DNA from: Yoonia sp.
GTDB taxonomy: Bacteria; Pseudomonadota; Alphaproteobacteria; Rhodobacterales; Rhodobacteraceae
Direction: 5' to 3'
Length of the DNA stretch: 64,000 nt
NCBI GenBank assembly: GCA_029250945.1
Contig: JAQXEG010000009.1
Span: 62,001 to 126,000, forward strand
The notes beneath the pieces are model-generated. The model saw only the letters and a program-made list of their open reading frames with translations, was not told the origin of the DNA and searched no databases. Each line of letters starts with the position of its first letter. Position 1 is the stretch's first letter. Below, in pieces: positions 9,276 through 18,270 of the stretch. The translations under genes were made by a program, and so were the position numbers.

Positions 9276-9907
9276 CGGTCCTCGAACTGGGTTTGCAGGT
9301 CGCGCACATGGTTCATCAGATCAGGCTGTTGGCTGGCGCGCAGACGTTCTGCGGAAATGATCGTTTTCAGACGCTCTTCTGTCAGGTCCAGATCATCGTT
9401 GACCATGACGTAATCGTAGCCATCCCAGTGGGAGATTTCATCCCAGCTTTTCTGCATGCGGCGTTCAATCGTTTCAGGATCATCTTGGGCGCGGCTGACA
9501 AGGCGACGGTGCAATTCAGGAATGCTGGGCGGCAGGATAAAGATCGACAGCACGTGATCGCGCAGCGCCGAGTTACTAATCTGCTGTGCGCCCTGCCAGT
9601 CGATATCAAATAACACATCGCGGCCTTCGTCGATTGCCGCCTGCACCGGCCCCTTGGGCGAGCCATAGTAATTTTCAAACACCCGCGCATGTTCCAGCAT
9701 TTCACCGTCGGTGACCTGAGATTGGAATTCTTCGGTGCTGACAAAGAAATAATGCTTGCCATCAACCTCCCCGTCACGTGGGGCGCGGGTCGTGGCCGAG
9801 ACCGAAAACCGCAGGCTGTCGTCCCATTTGCGCAACCGTCCCGCAAGGGTAGATTTCCCGGCACCCGAAGGTGAGGACAGAATGATTAAAAGGCCGCGTC
9901 TTGCCAT
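9272..9907 (-). CDS. gmk: Guanylate kinase
   Basis: The 211-residue enzyme phosphorylates GMP to GDP with ATP. The P-loop [10 protein letters not shown] is at residues 11-20 and the GMP-binding region contains [23 protein letters not shown]. The lid and catalytic arginines are in [18 protein letters not shown]. The start MARRGLL is 4 bases from the yicC stop; an in-frame upstream start would run into yicC. The pair yicC-gmk is a common bacterial arrangement. Confidence 0.96.
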   Translation of the reverse strand: MARRGLLIILSSPSGAGKSTLAGRLRKWDDSLRFSVSATTRAPRDGEVDGKHYFFVSTEEFQSQVTDGEMLEHARVFENYYGSPKGPVQAAIDEGRDVLFDIDWQGAQQISNSALRDHVLSIFILPPSIPELHRRLVSRAQDDPETIERRMQKSWDEISHWDGYDYVMVNDDLDLTEERLKTIISAERLRASQQPDLMNHVRDLQTQFEDR

Positions 9908-9911
9908 GGTC

Positions 9912-10805
9912 TTACTCCACGTTTTGGATCTGTTCCCGCATCTGATCAATCACAGCCTTAAGATCAAGTCCAATCGCCGTCAGCGCGGCTGCCCCTGCTT
10001 TGGAACACAAGGTGTTTGCTTCTCGGTTAAATTCTTGGGACAGGAAATCTAGCTTGCGGCCAACAGGCTCAGCACTGTTCAAAAGCGCGTTTGCGGCAGT
10101 CACATGAACGCTCAGCCGGTCGATTTCTTCGGTGATGTCGGATTTCACGGCCAACAGCGCCAGCTCTTGCGCCAGACGGTCGGGGTCCACGTCGGCCACA
10201 TCTTGCAAAACGCGGGCCATGGCATCCGTTAGCGCCTGCTGCTGGGCCGATTTGCGGTCCTTGGCGGCAGTTGTCGCCTGCGCGGTCAGTGTCGCGATCT
10301 GGTCAATCTGGGCTTGCACCACTTTACCCAGTGCGGCTCCTTCGGCCGCGCGCATCGCCACAAAATCCGTGATCAGCGCGTCCAAATCGCCCGATAGCGC
10401 GGCGATCAGTGCCGTGTTGTCATCAGCAGCCGCGCTGCCTTGCACCATCACACACTTTTGCCCCAGCACATCCGCCGCATTAGGCTGTGCCAGTGTGACA
10501 CCCATGGCAAAGGCGCGTTCCTGCACGGTATCAAGTGCGGCCAGCACGACGTCCAGTTGTGCGGGATCAATCTGCATCGTTTGCGCGCCCTCTTCGCGGG
10601 TGATCCGCAGGTTCAGCGTGACATTGCCCCGCGCCATTGCCTTGCCCATCGCAGCGCGTGCCTTGCTCTCTAACCCGTCCAGCCAGTCGGGTATGCGCAC
10701 CCGCAGGTCCAACCCACGTGCGTTCACGCCCCGCATTTCCCATGCCCAGCTATGGGGGCCAAGTTGGCCTGTGCGGCTGGCATATGCGGTCATGGAACGG
10801 ATCAT
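9912..10805 (-). CDS. yicC: YicC family endoribonuclease
   Basis: The 297-residue protein starts [13 protein letters not shown] and ends ADQ-like ([13 protein letters not shown]), both hallmarks of YicC. The central part is a long helical domain ([41 protein letters not shown]). The C-terminal DUF1732 part contains [23 protein letters not shown]. YicC has been linked to RNA turnover in other bacteria. It is directly followed by gmk. The start fits the conserved family N-terminus; longer in-frame starts do not. Confidence 0.94.
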   Translation of the reverse strand: MIRSMTAYASRTGQLGPHSWAWEMRGVNARGLDLRVRIPDWLDGLESKARAAMGKAMARGNVTLNLRITREEGAQTMQIDPAQLDVVLAALDTVQERAFAMGVTLAQPNAADVLGQKCVMVQGSAAADDNTALIAALSGDLDALITDFVAMRAAEGAALGKVVQAQIDQIATLTAQATTAAKDRKSAQQQALTDAMARVLQDVADVDPDRLAQELALLAVKSDITEEIDRLSVHVTAANALLNSAEPVGRKLDFLSQEFNREANTLCSKAGAAALTAIGLDLKAVIDQMREQIQNVE

Positions 10806-10995
10806 TTTGGCGGGTCCTTTGGTAAATCTGCCTTGAGGTTTAAGCCAAGCCACCCCGCCCGATCAAGCAGGCCGCAGCGGCATCCTTTAACCTATTAACA
10901 TTTGTTTAAATGAAAACCGCGTTCAGATTTGTTAAATAAGTCTAAATAAAGGCAGACCGCCTTATCCCGCCACAGCCGCACCAAGAGGCATAACT

Positions 10996-11384
10996 ATGAC
11001 CTCGCATTTTGATCTGTCCACATTGACACGTCGCGCCGATGATCGCATCCACCCGATCCTTGCCGTGCATATCGAGACCGCGTTTTCGGAACCTGCAGTC
11101 ATTGCCCTGCCGTTACAGGCCCAAGCCAAGCTGCTGCGTAAAAAGATCACGCGCAGATGCTTTTGCTGCCGTTGGCCGATGAAACGGGCGAAATCACGCG
11201 GATCATGGGCGGGCTTGTGACCGACGCACCCTTGGGGCCGCGCCAGCGCCGTCTATCAATTGACGATGCCCAACCGATCCGTGTGGAACCTGTTGCAAGC
11301 CGCGCCACACCTGTGATGGTGCCACAGCAAAGGCTGGGCAATTTGCATCGCCCGGCCTTGCGTTTGGTTGTCGATAACGGCTGA
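10996..11384 (+). pseudogene. Decayed PAS-domain protein gene
   Basis: A good ribosome binding site (AAGAGG, 9 bases before ATG) opens a frame reading MTSHFDLSTLTRRADDRIHPILAV and on to about KKITRR, then becomes nonsense. From about 11151 the next frame reads QMLLLPLADETGEITRIMGGLVTD to a stop at 11384. That is the typical C-terminal half of the PAS_5-type proteins of Rhodobacteraceae. The two parts together are about 130 residues, well short of the usual 160-210, and the middle PAS core is missing. I infer an internal deletion plus a frameshift. Confidence 0.65.
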
Positions 11385-12755
11385 TTAGCCAGCTTTGGCT
11401 TGGGCCATCCCCGCGCGGCGCGCCGACAATTCCTCTGACACAAGGAACGCCAGTTCGAGCGATTGGGACGCGTTCAGACGTGGATCACAGGCTGTGTGAT
11501 ACCGGCTCGACAAATCCTCATCCGTGACAGCGCGGACACCGCCGGTGCATTCGGTGACGTCAGCGCCTGTCATCTCAAAGTGAACGCCGCCGGGCACTGT
11601 GCCTTCGGCGTTGTGGATGGCAAAAAATTCACGCACTTCGCGCAGAACACTGTCGAATGGACGGGTTTTATAACCCGTTGTCGACTTGATCGTGTTGCCG
11701 TGCATCGCATCACAGGTCCATGTGACGTTAGCACCCTCTTCTTCCACGGCTTTGATAAGTCGCGGCAGGTGTTCACCAACAGACCCCGCACCAAAGCGGT
11801 TGATCAGGGTCAAACGACCCGGCTCGTTCTCTGGGTTCAGGGTCGCCATCAGGGATTTCAGGTGACCTGTTGTCATGGATGGGCCGCACTTCAACCCGAT
11901 CGGGTTTTGCACGCCTTTGCAGAATTCAACATGCGCACCGTCAGGCTGACGGGTGCGGTCCCCAATCCAAATCATGTGACCTGACCCTGCAAGCCATTTG
12001 CCGGATGTGGAATCAACACGTGTCAGCGCCTCTTCATATTCCAGCAACAACGCCTCATGAGAGGTATAGAAATCGACCGTTTGCATGGCATGGGACGCCT
12101 GATTGCGGATGCCAGCGGCCTCCATGAAATCAAGTGTGTCACCAATGCGTTCCGCCATTTCACGGTATTTCTCGGCCTCGGGACCTGCGGTGAAATCAAG
12201 CGTCCAAGCGTGAACCTTGCGAACATCGGCATAGCCACCCGTGGAAAACGCCCGCAACAGGTTCAGCGTCGCCGCCGCCTGCAAATACGCCTGCTCCATA
12301 CGGGTCGCGTCGGGAATACGGGCCTCTTGCGTGAACTCGAACCCGTTGATGATATCACCACGGTAGCTTGGCAGCTCAACACCATTGGCGGTTTCTGTCG
12401 GCGCAGAGCGTGGTTTCGCCATCTGACCGGCCATGCGGCCCAATTTGACCACAGGCACCTTGGCGCCGTAGGTCAGAACCATCGCCATCTGCAACATCAC
12501 CTTGAATGTGTCGCGGATGCCGTCAGCAGAGAATTCGGCAAAGCTTTCGGCGCAGTCGCCACCTTGCAAAAGGAATGCGTCGCCGCGACTCACTGCAGCA
12601 AGCTCATCGCGCAATTTGCGGGCCTCGCCTGCGAAAACCAACGGTGGATAACTGGCAAGACGGCCTTCGACAGCGTTCAGCGCGCTTTCATCGAGATAGT
12701 CAGGCATCTGGACCCGGGGCTTTTTGCGCCAGTCAGATTTTTGCCAATTCGTCAT
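11385..12755 (-). CDS. Class II 3-deoxy-7-phosphoheptulonate synthase (DAHP synthase)
   Basis: The 456-residue enzyme is the plant-type (class II) DAHP synthase, the first step of the shikimate pathway, joining phosphoenolpyruvate and erythrose 4-phosphate. It begins [14 protein letters not shown] and shows the family blocks [59 protein letters not shown] and [12 protein letters not shown] longer in-frame extension upstream has no protein character, so the MTNW start is preferred. The stop directly abuts the end of the PAS pseudogene on the other strand. Confidence 0.95.
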   Translation of the reverse strand: MTNWQKSDWRKKPRVQMPDYLDESALNAVEGRLASYPPLVFAGEARKLRDELAAVSRGDAFLLQGGDCAESFAEFSADGIRDTFKVMLQMAMVLTYGAKVPVVKLGRMAGQMAKPRSAPTETANGVELPSYRGDIINGFEFTQEARIPDATRMEQAYLQAAATLNLLRAFSTGGYADVRKVHAWTLDFTAGPEAEKYREMAERIGDTLDFMEAAGIRNQASHAMQTVDFYTSHEALLLEYEEALTRVDSTSGKWLAGSGHMIWIGDRTRQPDGAHVEFCKGVQNPIGLKCGPSMTTGHLKSLMATLNPENEPGRLTLINRFGAGSVGEHLPRLIKAVEEEGANVTWTCDAMHGNTIKSTTGYKTRPFDSVLREVREFFAIHNAEGTVPGGVHFEMTGADVTECTGGVRAVTDEDLSSRYHTACDPRLNASQSLELAFLVSEELSARRAGMAQAKAG

Positions 12756-12963
12756 CGTCTTGCTCCAATATATCAAGTTTTCCGCCACTGTTAGCGGTAG
12801 CGTTGTCGGTATACCTTTTGATCCGCAAAAGGCAAATGCCACAAGGCACACAAAATAACCGAATTGCAAGCGTTGACGTTTAATCAATCCGTTGCGATAG
12901 GGCTTGCCGCAGACCCTCAAAGCTGATGTGATCTAAAGACGACCTATGTAGAAGAACCCTGCC

Positions 12964-13965
12964 ATGCAAGTCCAACCCCAAACAGTCGATGTCGACCACA
13001 GCGGGAAGCCCCGTCGTTTTGTGTTCGTTCTGATGGAAAGCTTTACAATGCTGTGCTTTGCCTCAGCGATTGAAAGCCTGCGGATTGCGAACCGTACAGC
13101 GGGCAAACAGCTGTATGATTGGAAGATCATCGGCGAAGGTGGCGAAACGCGGACCTGTTCCAATGGCTGTGTGTTCAACGTGCAAGATGACCTGTGCGAG
13201 CTGGAACGCGACGATACTATTATGTTGTGCGGCGGCGAAGATGTGCAGCGCGCCACGACCAAACGCACCCTCAACTGGCTTCGCCGAGAAGCACGGCGTG
13301 GCGCCACGATCGCGGGGCTTTGCACCGCAGGTTATACGATGGCGCGTGCTGGCCTTTTGGACGGGAAAAAGGCCACAATCCACTGGGAAAACCAAGACAG
13401 CTTTATCGAGGAATTCGATGAGGTTGAATTGACGAAATCCGTGTTTGTTGTTGATGGCAACCGGATCACAACCGCAGGCGGCACAGCGTCCATCGACCTG
13501 ATGTTGAAAATGGTCGCGGATGATCACGGTGAGGAACTGGCCAACGCAGTTGCCGATATCCTGATCTATTCGTCAATCCGCACGGACCAAGACACACAGC
13601 GTTTGTCGATCCCCACACGGATCGGTGTGCGCCACCCTAAACTGTCCAAGGTCATTCAGATCATGGAAACCAACATCGAAGAGCCGATCAGCCCTGCAGT
13701 CTTGGCCAAGGATGTGGGCATGTCGACGCGCCAGTTGGAACGTCTGTTCCGTCGCTATCTGTCGCGCAGCCCAAAGCGTTATTACATGGAATTGCGTCTG
13801 CAAAAGGCGCGCAACCTGCTGATGCAGACAGATATGACTGTGATCAATGTGGCGCTGGCCTGCGGATTTGCATCGCCATCGCATTTCTCAAAATGTTACC
13901 GGTCGCATTACGACACGACCCCCTACCGCGAACGCGGCACGCACGCGACGCGGCTGTCAATTTAA
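12964..13965 (+). CDS. GlxA-type AraC family transcriptional regulator
   Basis: The 333-residue protein has an N-terminal DJ-1/PfpI-like domain (residues 18-190), including the nucleophile-elbow-like stretch TIAGLCTAGYTMARAG. A C-terminal AraC domain (about 225-330) follows with two helix-turn-helices, ending in the signature INVALACGFASPSHFSKCYRSHY. Relatives regulate use of choline, carnitine, glycine betaine and arginine. It stands 127 bases before the ABC transporter operon on the same strand, so it may control it. The cysteine is kept, but catalytic activity is not expected in this class. Confidence 0.9.
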   Translation: MQVQPQTVDVDHSGKPRRFVFVLMESFTMLCFASAIESLRIANRTAGKQLYDWKIIGEGGETRTCSNGCVFNVQDDLCELERDDTIMLCGGEDVQRATTKRTLNWLRREARRGATIAGLCTAGYTMARAGLLDGKKATIHWENQDSFIEEFDEVELTKSVFVVDGNRITTAGGTASIDLMLKMVADDHGEELANAVADILIYSSIRTDQDTQRLSIPTRIGVRHPKLSKVIQIMETNIEEPISPAVLAKDVGMSTRQLERLFRRYLSRSPKRYYMELRLQKARNLLMQTDMTVINVALACGFASPSHFSKCYRSHYDTTPYRERGTHATRLSI

Positions 13966-14092
13966 CCTGCATGTCGGTTTACCTACAAAAACCGGTATCT
14001 TAAAGCTAATTACCCTAGCGTTCGCGCTTTTCTTTTCCGATATCCCTGTCTAGTTTGTGCGTTAGGATTTTTATCCACCTAGGGAGAGAAAC

Positions 14093-15289
14093 ATGAAAAA
14101 CCTACTTATGGCGACAACCGCCATTTCCATGATGGCTGGCGCAGCATTCGCTGACGGCCACGCAGAAGATGTCAAAATCGGCGTGATCCTCGGCTTTACC
14201 GGCCCATTGGAATCCATCACACCAGCCATGGGCGCAGGCGCTGAGCTGGCGATGACCGAAGTGTCCGAATCCGGCGCACTGCTGGGCGGGTCCACCGTCA
14301 CGTCTGTACGTGCAGACAGCACATGCATCGACGCGGGCGCGGCCACAACAGCCGCTGAACGTCTGGTCACAGCCGACAAAGTGAACGCCATCATGGGCGC
14401 TGACTGTTCCGGCGTTACAGGCGCGATCCTTGCAAACGTTGCTTTGGCAAACGGCACAGTGATGATTTCGCCATCCGCGACATCCCCGGGCCTGTCCACA
14501 GCAGAAGACAACGGCTTGTTCTTCCGCACCGCACCATCTGACGCACGTCAGGGTGTGATCATCACCAACATCCTTCAGGATCGCGGCGTTGAAGAAGTGG
14601 CACTGACATACACAAACAACGACTACGGCAAAGGTTTGGCTGACGCATTCCAAGCTGCGTTCGAAGCAGCTGGTGGCACAGTCACAATCTCCGCAGCCCA
14701 CGAAGACGGCAAAGCCGACTACTCCGCTGAAGTTGGTGCATTGGCATCCGCTGGTGGCGAAGTTCTGGTTGTCGCTGGTTACGTTGACCAAGGTGGTTCC
14801 GGTGTGATCCGCTCCGCACTCGACACAGGCGCATTCGACACATTCTATGTGCCAGACGGCATGGTCGGCGCAAAGCTGAACGAAAACTTCGGTGCTGAAC
14901 TGAACGGTTCTTACGGCGCCTACCCTGGCACAGACAGCCAAGGCGCTGCTGACTTTGCAGCCCTCGCAGAAGCAGCCGGTTTCGACGGCACATCTGCATT
15001 CGCACCAGAATCCTATGATGCTGCTGCGCTGATCATGCTGGCGATGCAGGCTGCAGGCTCCTCTGCCTCAGCAGACCTCAAGGACCACGTCATGTCCGTT
15101 GCAAACGCACCAGGCGTTGAAATCTTCCCTGGTGAGTTAGCCAAAGGCCTTGAAATCCTCGCAAACGGCGGCGAAATCGACTATGTCGGCGCATCTGCCG
15201 TTGACCTGATCGGCCCCGGTGAATCCGCTGGTAACTATCAGGAAATCGAATTCGCCGACGGCGTATATTCCACAATCGGCTACCGCTAA
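14093..15289 (+). CDS. LivK-type periplasmic substrate-binding protein
   Basis: The 398-residue precursor has a Sec signal peptide MKNLLMATTAISMMAGAAFA, probably cut before DGHAEDVK. The mature part is a type 1 periplasmic-binding (Peripla_BP_6) fold starting IGVILGFTGPLESITPAMGAG. It captures an amino acid or related amide for the transporter encoded downstream; the ligand cannot be read from sequence. A strong AGGGAGAG ribosome binding site precedes the ATG. Codon use is strikingly biased to a few codons (gca, ggc, ctg), suggesting high expression. Confidence 0.93.
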   Translation: MKNLLMATTAISMMAGAAFADGHAEDVKIGVILGFTGPLESITPAMGAGAELAMTEVSESGALLGGSTVTSVRADSTCIDAGAATTAAERLVTADKVNAIMGADCSGVTGAILANVALANGTVMISPSATSPGLSTAEDNGLFFRTAPSDARQGVIITNILQDRGVEEVALTYTNNDYGKGLADAFQAAFEAAGGTVTISAAHEDGKADYSAEVGALASAGGEVLVVAGYVDQGGSGVIRSALDTGAFDTFYVPDGMVGAKLNENFGAELNGSYGAYPGTDSQGAADFAALAEAAGFDGTSAFAPESYDAAALIMLAMQAAGSSASADLKDHVMSVANAPGVEIFPGELAKGLEILANGGEIDYVGASAVDLIGPGESAGNYQEIEFADGVYSTIGYR

Positions 15290-15307
15290 GCCGACCTGAA
15301 ATGACGG

Positions 15308-15336
15308 AATGGCGCGAGGGAAACCCTCGCGCCATT
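15308..15336 (+). terminator. Hairpin after the substrate-binding protein gene
   Basis: A perfect 13-bp stem (AATGGCGCGAGGG with CCCTCGCGCCATT) closes a 3-base AAA loop 19 bases after the stop. There is no long T-run, only TTCAATAGG. It probably acts as a partial terminator or 3'-end stabiliser that lets the binding protein be made in excess over the downstream ATPases and permeases. Confidence 0.75.
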
Positions 15337-15380
15337 TCAATAGGTTACAGCGCGTTGTGCACGCGCTTTGGGGGGCTAAC

Positions 15381-16166
15381 ATGATCGTTGTTGAAAATCT
15401 GGTGAAAACCTTTGGCGGTTTTCATGCCGTAGATGGTGCGTCCTTGCGCATCGAAGAAGGCACAATTACCGGACTTATTGGACCGAACGGTGCCGGAAAA
15501 ACCACTCTTTTCAATGTAATCGCAGGCGTTCTTGAACCAACGTCCGGCCGCGTGACGATGCACGGCGAGGATATCACAGGTCTGCCGCCGCACCAGCTGT
15601 TCCACAAGGGGTTGCTGCGCACGTTCCAGATTGCACATGAATTTTCGACCATGACCGTTCGCGAAAACTTGATGATGGAGCCCGGCGCACAATCAGGTGA
15701 AACGCTGTGGAACGCATGGTTTGGCCGCAAACGGATCGCTGACGAAGAACGCGCCCTGCTGGCAAAGGCTGATGAGGTACTCGAATTCCTGACCATCGAC
15801 CATCTTAAGGATGAAAAGGCAGGCAACCTGTCCGGCGGTCAGAAAAAGCTGTTGGAGCTGGGCCGCACCATGATGGTCGAGGCCAAGATTGTGTTCCTAG
15901 ATGAGGTTGGCGCAGGCGTGAACCGTACCCTGCTGAACACCATCGGCGATGCGATCATCCGTTTGAACAAAGAACGCGGTTACACATTCGTTGTAATCGA
16001 GCATGACATGGATTTCATCGGCCGCCTTTGCGACCCCGTCATTTGTATGGCCGAGGGCAAGGTTCTGGCCGAAGGCACATTGGCCGAAATCAAAGCCAAC
16101 GAGCAGGTGATCGAAGCCTACCTTGGCACCGGCCTGAAAAACAAAGACCAGCTGGCGCAGGCTTGA
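15381..16166 (+). CDS. LivG-type ABC transporter ATPase
   Basis: The 261-residue ATPase has Walker A GLIGPNGAGKTTL (about residues 33-45), signature NLSGGQKKLLELGR and Walker B IVFLDEVGAGVN, with the H-loop in VVIEHDMDFIGRLCD. The insert TFQIAHEFSTMTVRENLM is typical of LivG. The start MIVVENLVKTFGG has a GGGGGG ribosome binding site 5 bases away; the frame is open further upstream across the hairpin but without protein character. The Walker B motif reads EVGAG rather than the commoner EPAAG, a variant seen in urea/amide-type Liv ATPases. Confidence 0.93.
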   Translation: MIVVENLVKTFGGFHAVDGASLRIEEGTITGLIGPNGAGKTTLFNVIAGVLEPTSGRVTMHGEDITGLPPHQLFHKGLLRTFQIAHEFSTMTVRENLMMEPGAQSGETLWNAWFGRKRIADEERALLAKADEVLEFLTIDHLKDEKAGNLSGGQKKLLELGRTMMVEAKIVFLDEVGAGVNRTLLNTIGDAIIRLNKERGYTFVVIEHDMDFIGRLCDPVICMAEGKVLAEGTLAEIKANEQVIEAYLGTGLKNKDQLAQA

Positions 16167-16205
16167 TGGGACAGATTTTGAGTATTTTGAAAAAAGCGAG
16201 GCCAC

Positions 16206-16919
16206 ATGTCTGAGCCATTTTTGATCGGTGATGCCATGACGGGCGGTTATGGCACGGGTCCCGATATCCTGCATAGCTGCACAGTGTCCGCCGAAAAGGG
16301 TGAAATTGCTGTGATCGTCGGCCCGAACGGCGCCGGTAAATCGACAGCGATGAAGGCCGTGTTCGGCATGTTGAACGTGCACGGCGGTGCTGTGCGGTTG
16401 GATGGTGAGGATATCACTCATCTGTCGCCCCAAGAACGCGTCGTAAAAGGCATGGGGTTTGTGCCGCAGACATCCAACATCTTTACGTCCATGACGGTCG
16501 AGGAAAACCTCGAGATGGGTGCGTTCATCCGGACAGATGATTTTTCCGACACGATGACCCAGATTTATGACCTATTCCCGATCCTGAAAGACAAGCGCAA
16601 TCAGGCTGCGGGCGAATTGTCGGGCGGTCAACGCCAGCAGGTTGCCGTGGGTCGCGCGCTGATGACACAGCCCAAGGTGCTGATGCTTGATGAGCCGACA
16701 GCAGGCGTATCACCCATCGTGATGGATGAGCTTTTTGACCGCATTATCGAGGTATCCCGCACGGGCATCCCGATCTTGATGGTGGAACAGAACGCCCGCC
16801 AAGCGCTTGAAATCGCGGACAAAGCCTATGTTCTGGTGCAGGGCCGCAATGCCCACACCGGCACCGGCAAAGAGCTCTTGGCAGACGACGAAGTCCGCCG
16901 CAGCTTCCTCGGGGGATGA
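16206..16919 (+). CDS. LivF-type ABC transporter ATPase
   Basis: The 237-residue second ATPase has Walker A IVGPNGAGKSTAM, Q-loop FVPQTSNIFTSMTVEENLEMG, signature ELSGGQRQQVAVGRAL and Walker B VLMLDEPTAGVSP. The tail AGKAYVL-like segment (DKAYVLVQGRNAHTGTGKELL) is the normal LivF ending. It follows LivG by 39 bases and overlaps the next small gene in ATGA. With LivG it should form the heterodimeric motor of the transporter. Confidence 0.93.
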   Translation: MSEPFLIGDAMTGGYGTGPDILHSCTVSAEKGEIAVIVGPNGAGKSTAMKAVFGMLNVHGGAVRLDGEDITHLSPQERVVKGMGFVPQTSNIFTSMTVEENLEMGAFIRTDDFSDTMTQIYDLFPILKDKRNQAAGELSGGQRQQVAVGRALMTQPKVLMLDEPTAGVSPIVMDELFDRIIEVSRTGIPILMVEQNARQALEIADKAYVLVQGRNAHTGTGKELLADDEVRRSFLGG

Positions 16920-17260
16920 TCAGGATGTTGACACTGATGGCCCCCTTTGCCAGCCCTGTTGCTGCTGACGTTTTGAGCTGTCAGATGGGCGATAAAACCG
17001 AGATCACATTCGAGATTGACCGCGACCAATTTATCGATCCGATTGACGCCGCAGAACCAACCCAGCGCAAGATCACGATCGTGACTGCCGGTGCCGCCAC
17101 ATTCCCCGCCGAGCCGTTTATCATCGCTGGCATGCGCGGGTTTTACGCGGACGGTTTGGGCGGCTCATCCGTCATGTTTACAGTCGCACCCGACGGGTCG
17201 GCCACCTATTCCAATGCACGGTCCGGCGAAAAGCTGACCGGTATCTGTAAGGATCAATAA
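16916..17260 (+). CDS. Small secreted hypothetical protein inside the transporter operon
   Basis: The 114-residue product begins with a short hydrophobic leader (MIRMLTLMAPFASPVAA) and would be exported with cleavage before DVLSCQMGDK. The mature part looks beta-rich, with two cysteines (in VLSCQMG and TGICKDQ) that could form one disulfide. It overlaps livF by 4 bases and livH by 1, so it is translated as part of the operon. I do not recognise the family. Its place between ATPase and permease genes suggests a periplasmic accessory role, which is inference only. Confidence 0.75.
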   Translation: MIRMLTLMAPFASPVAADVLSCQMGDKTEITFEIDRDQFIDPIDAAEPTQRKITIVTAGAATFPAEPFIIAGMRGFYADGLGGSSVMFTVAPDGSATYSNARSGEKLTGICKDQ

Positions 17261-18270
17261 TGGATTTCTTGAACGCCATTGTGGCATTTTCAAACTTTGT
17301 GGTCGTGCCGGGCATGGCATACGGCGCGCAGCTGGCACTTGGGGCGCTTGGCGTCACATTGATCTATGGCATCTTGCGGTTTTCGAACTTTGCCCATGGC
17401 GATACGATGGCCTTTGGCACGGCGATGACCATTTTGGTCACTAACGGGTTGCTGGCGCTGGGGATCACGTTTGGGCCGCTGCCAACCGCCCTTCTGGCGT
17501 TGCCGGTCGGCATTATTGCGACCTGTTTGCTGGTGCTTGGCACCGATAAGCTGGTCTATAAATTCTATCGCAAGCAAAAAGCCGCCCCTGTGATCCTTGT
17601 GATCGTTTCAATGGGTGTGATGTTCATCATGAACGGCGTTGTGCGTTTCATTATCGGTGTGCGCGATATCCGTTTTGCCGATGGTGAGCGTTTCATCGTT
17701 TCCGCCCGCGATTTCAAAGCAATGACCGGTCTGAAAGAAGGGCTTGCCATCAAAACGACCCAAGGGATTACCGTTGTCGTCGCGGTGATTGTTGTGGCTG
17801 TCTTATTCTGGTTCCTGAACAAAACCCGCACGGGCAAATCCATGCGCGCATTTTCCGATAACGAGGACCTCGCGCTGTTGTCAGGCATCAACCCTGAACG
17901 GGTCGTGATGGTCACATGGATGATTGTTGCCGCCCTCGCCACCACGGCGGGTGTGCTATACGGGTTGGATAAGTCGTTCAAAGCCTTCACCTATTTCCAA
18001 CTACTGCTGCCGATCTTTGCCAGCGCCATTGTTGGCGGCCTTGGCAATCCACTGGGCGCAATCGCAGGTGGCTTTGTCATCGCATTCTCAGAGGTGACAA
18101 TCACCTATGCGTTCAAAAAGGTGTTGATCTATCTGCTGCCCGAAAACCTTGAGCCTTCGGGCCTCGTGCAGCTTTTGTCCACCGACTATAAATTCGCGGT
18201 CAGCTTCACGATCTTGATTATCGTGCTGCTGTTCAAACCGACCGGCCTGTTTAAGGGGCAATCCGTATGA
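17260..18270 (+). CDS. LivH-type ABC transporter permease
   Basis: The 336-residue inner-membrane permease shows the BPD_transp_2 pattern of about eight membrane helices. The N-terminal signature QLALGALGVTLIYGILRFSNFAHGD is visible, and so is the cytoplasmic loop TRTGKSMRAFSDNEDLALLSGIN, the ATPase-contact motif. It ends AIVGGLGNPLGAIAGGFVIAFSEV and a final helix. The start overlaps the preceding stop in TAATG. It pairs with the LivM-type protein encoded next. Confidence 0.93.
   Translation: MDFLNAIVAFSNFVVVPGMAYGAQLALGALGVTLIYGILRFSNFAHGDTMAFGTAMTILVTNGLLALGITFGPLPTALLALPVGIIATCLLVLGTDKLVYKFYRKQKAAPVILVIVSMGVMFIMNGVVRFIIGVRDIRFADGERFIVSARDFKAMTGLKEGLAIKTTQGITVVVAVIVVAVLFWFLNKTRTGKSMRAFSDNEDLALLSGINPERVVMVTWMIVAALATTAGVLYGLDKSFKAFTYFQLLLPIFASAIVGGLGNPLGAIAGGFVIAFSEVTITYAFKKVLIYLLPENLEPSGLVQLLSTDYKFAVSFTILIIVLLFKPTGLFKGQSV

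Noticed and set aside
13975-13994. A short inverted repeat (CGGTTT / AAACCG) after the GlxA-type regulator as a terminator
   Set aside because: The stem is only 6 bp and has no T-run; too weak to call.
14102-14941. A 279-codon cysteine-rich frame antisense to the substrate-binding protein gene
   Set aside because: It arises from the very biased gca/ggc codons of the real gene; no start signal or domain is seen.
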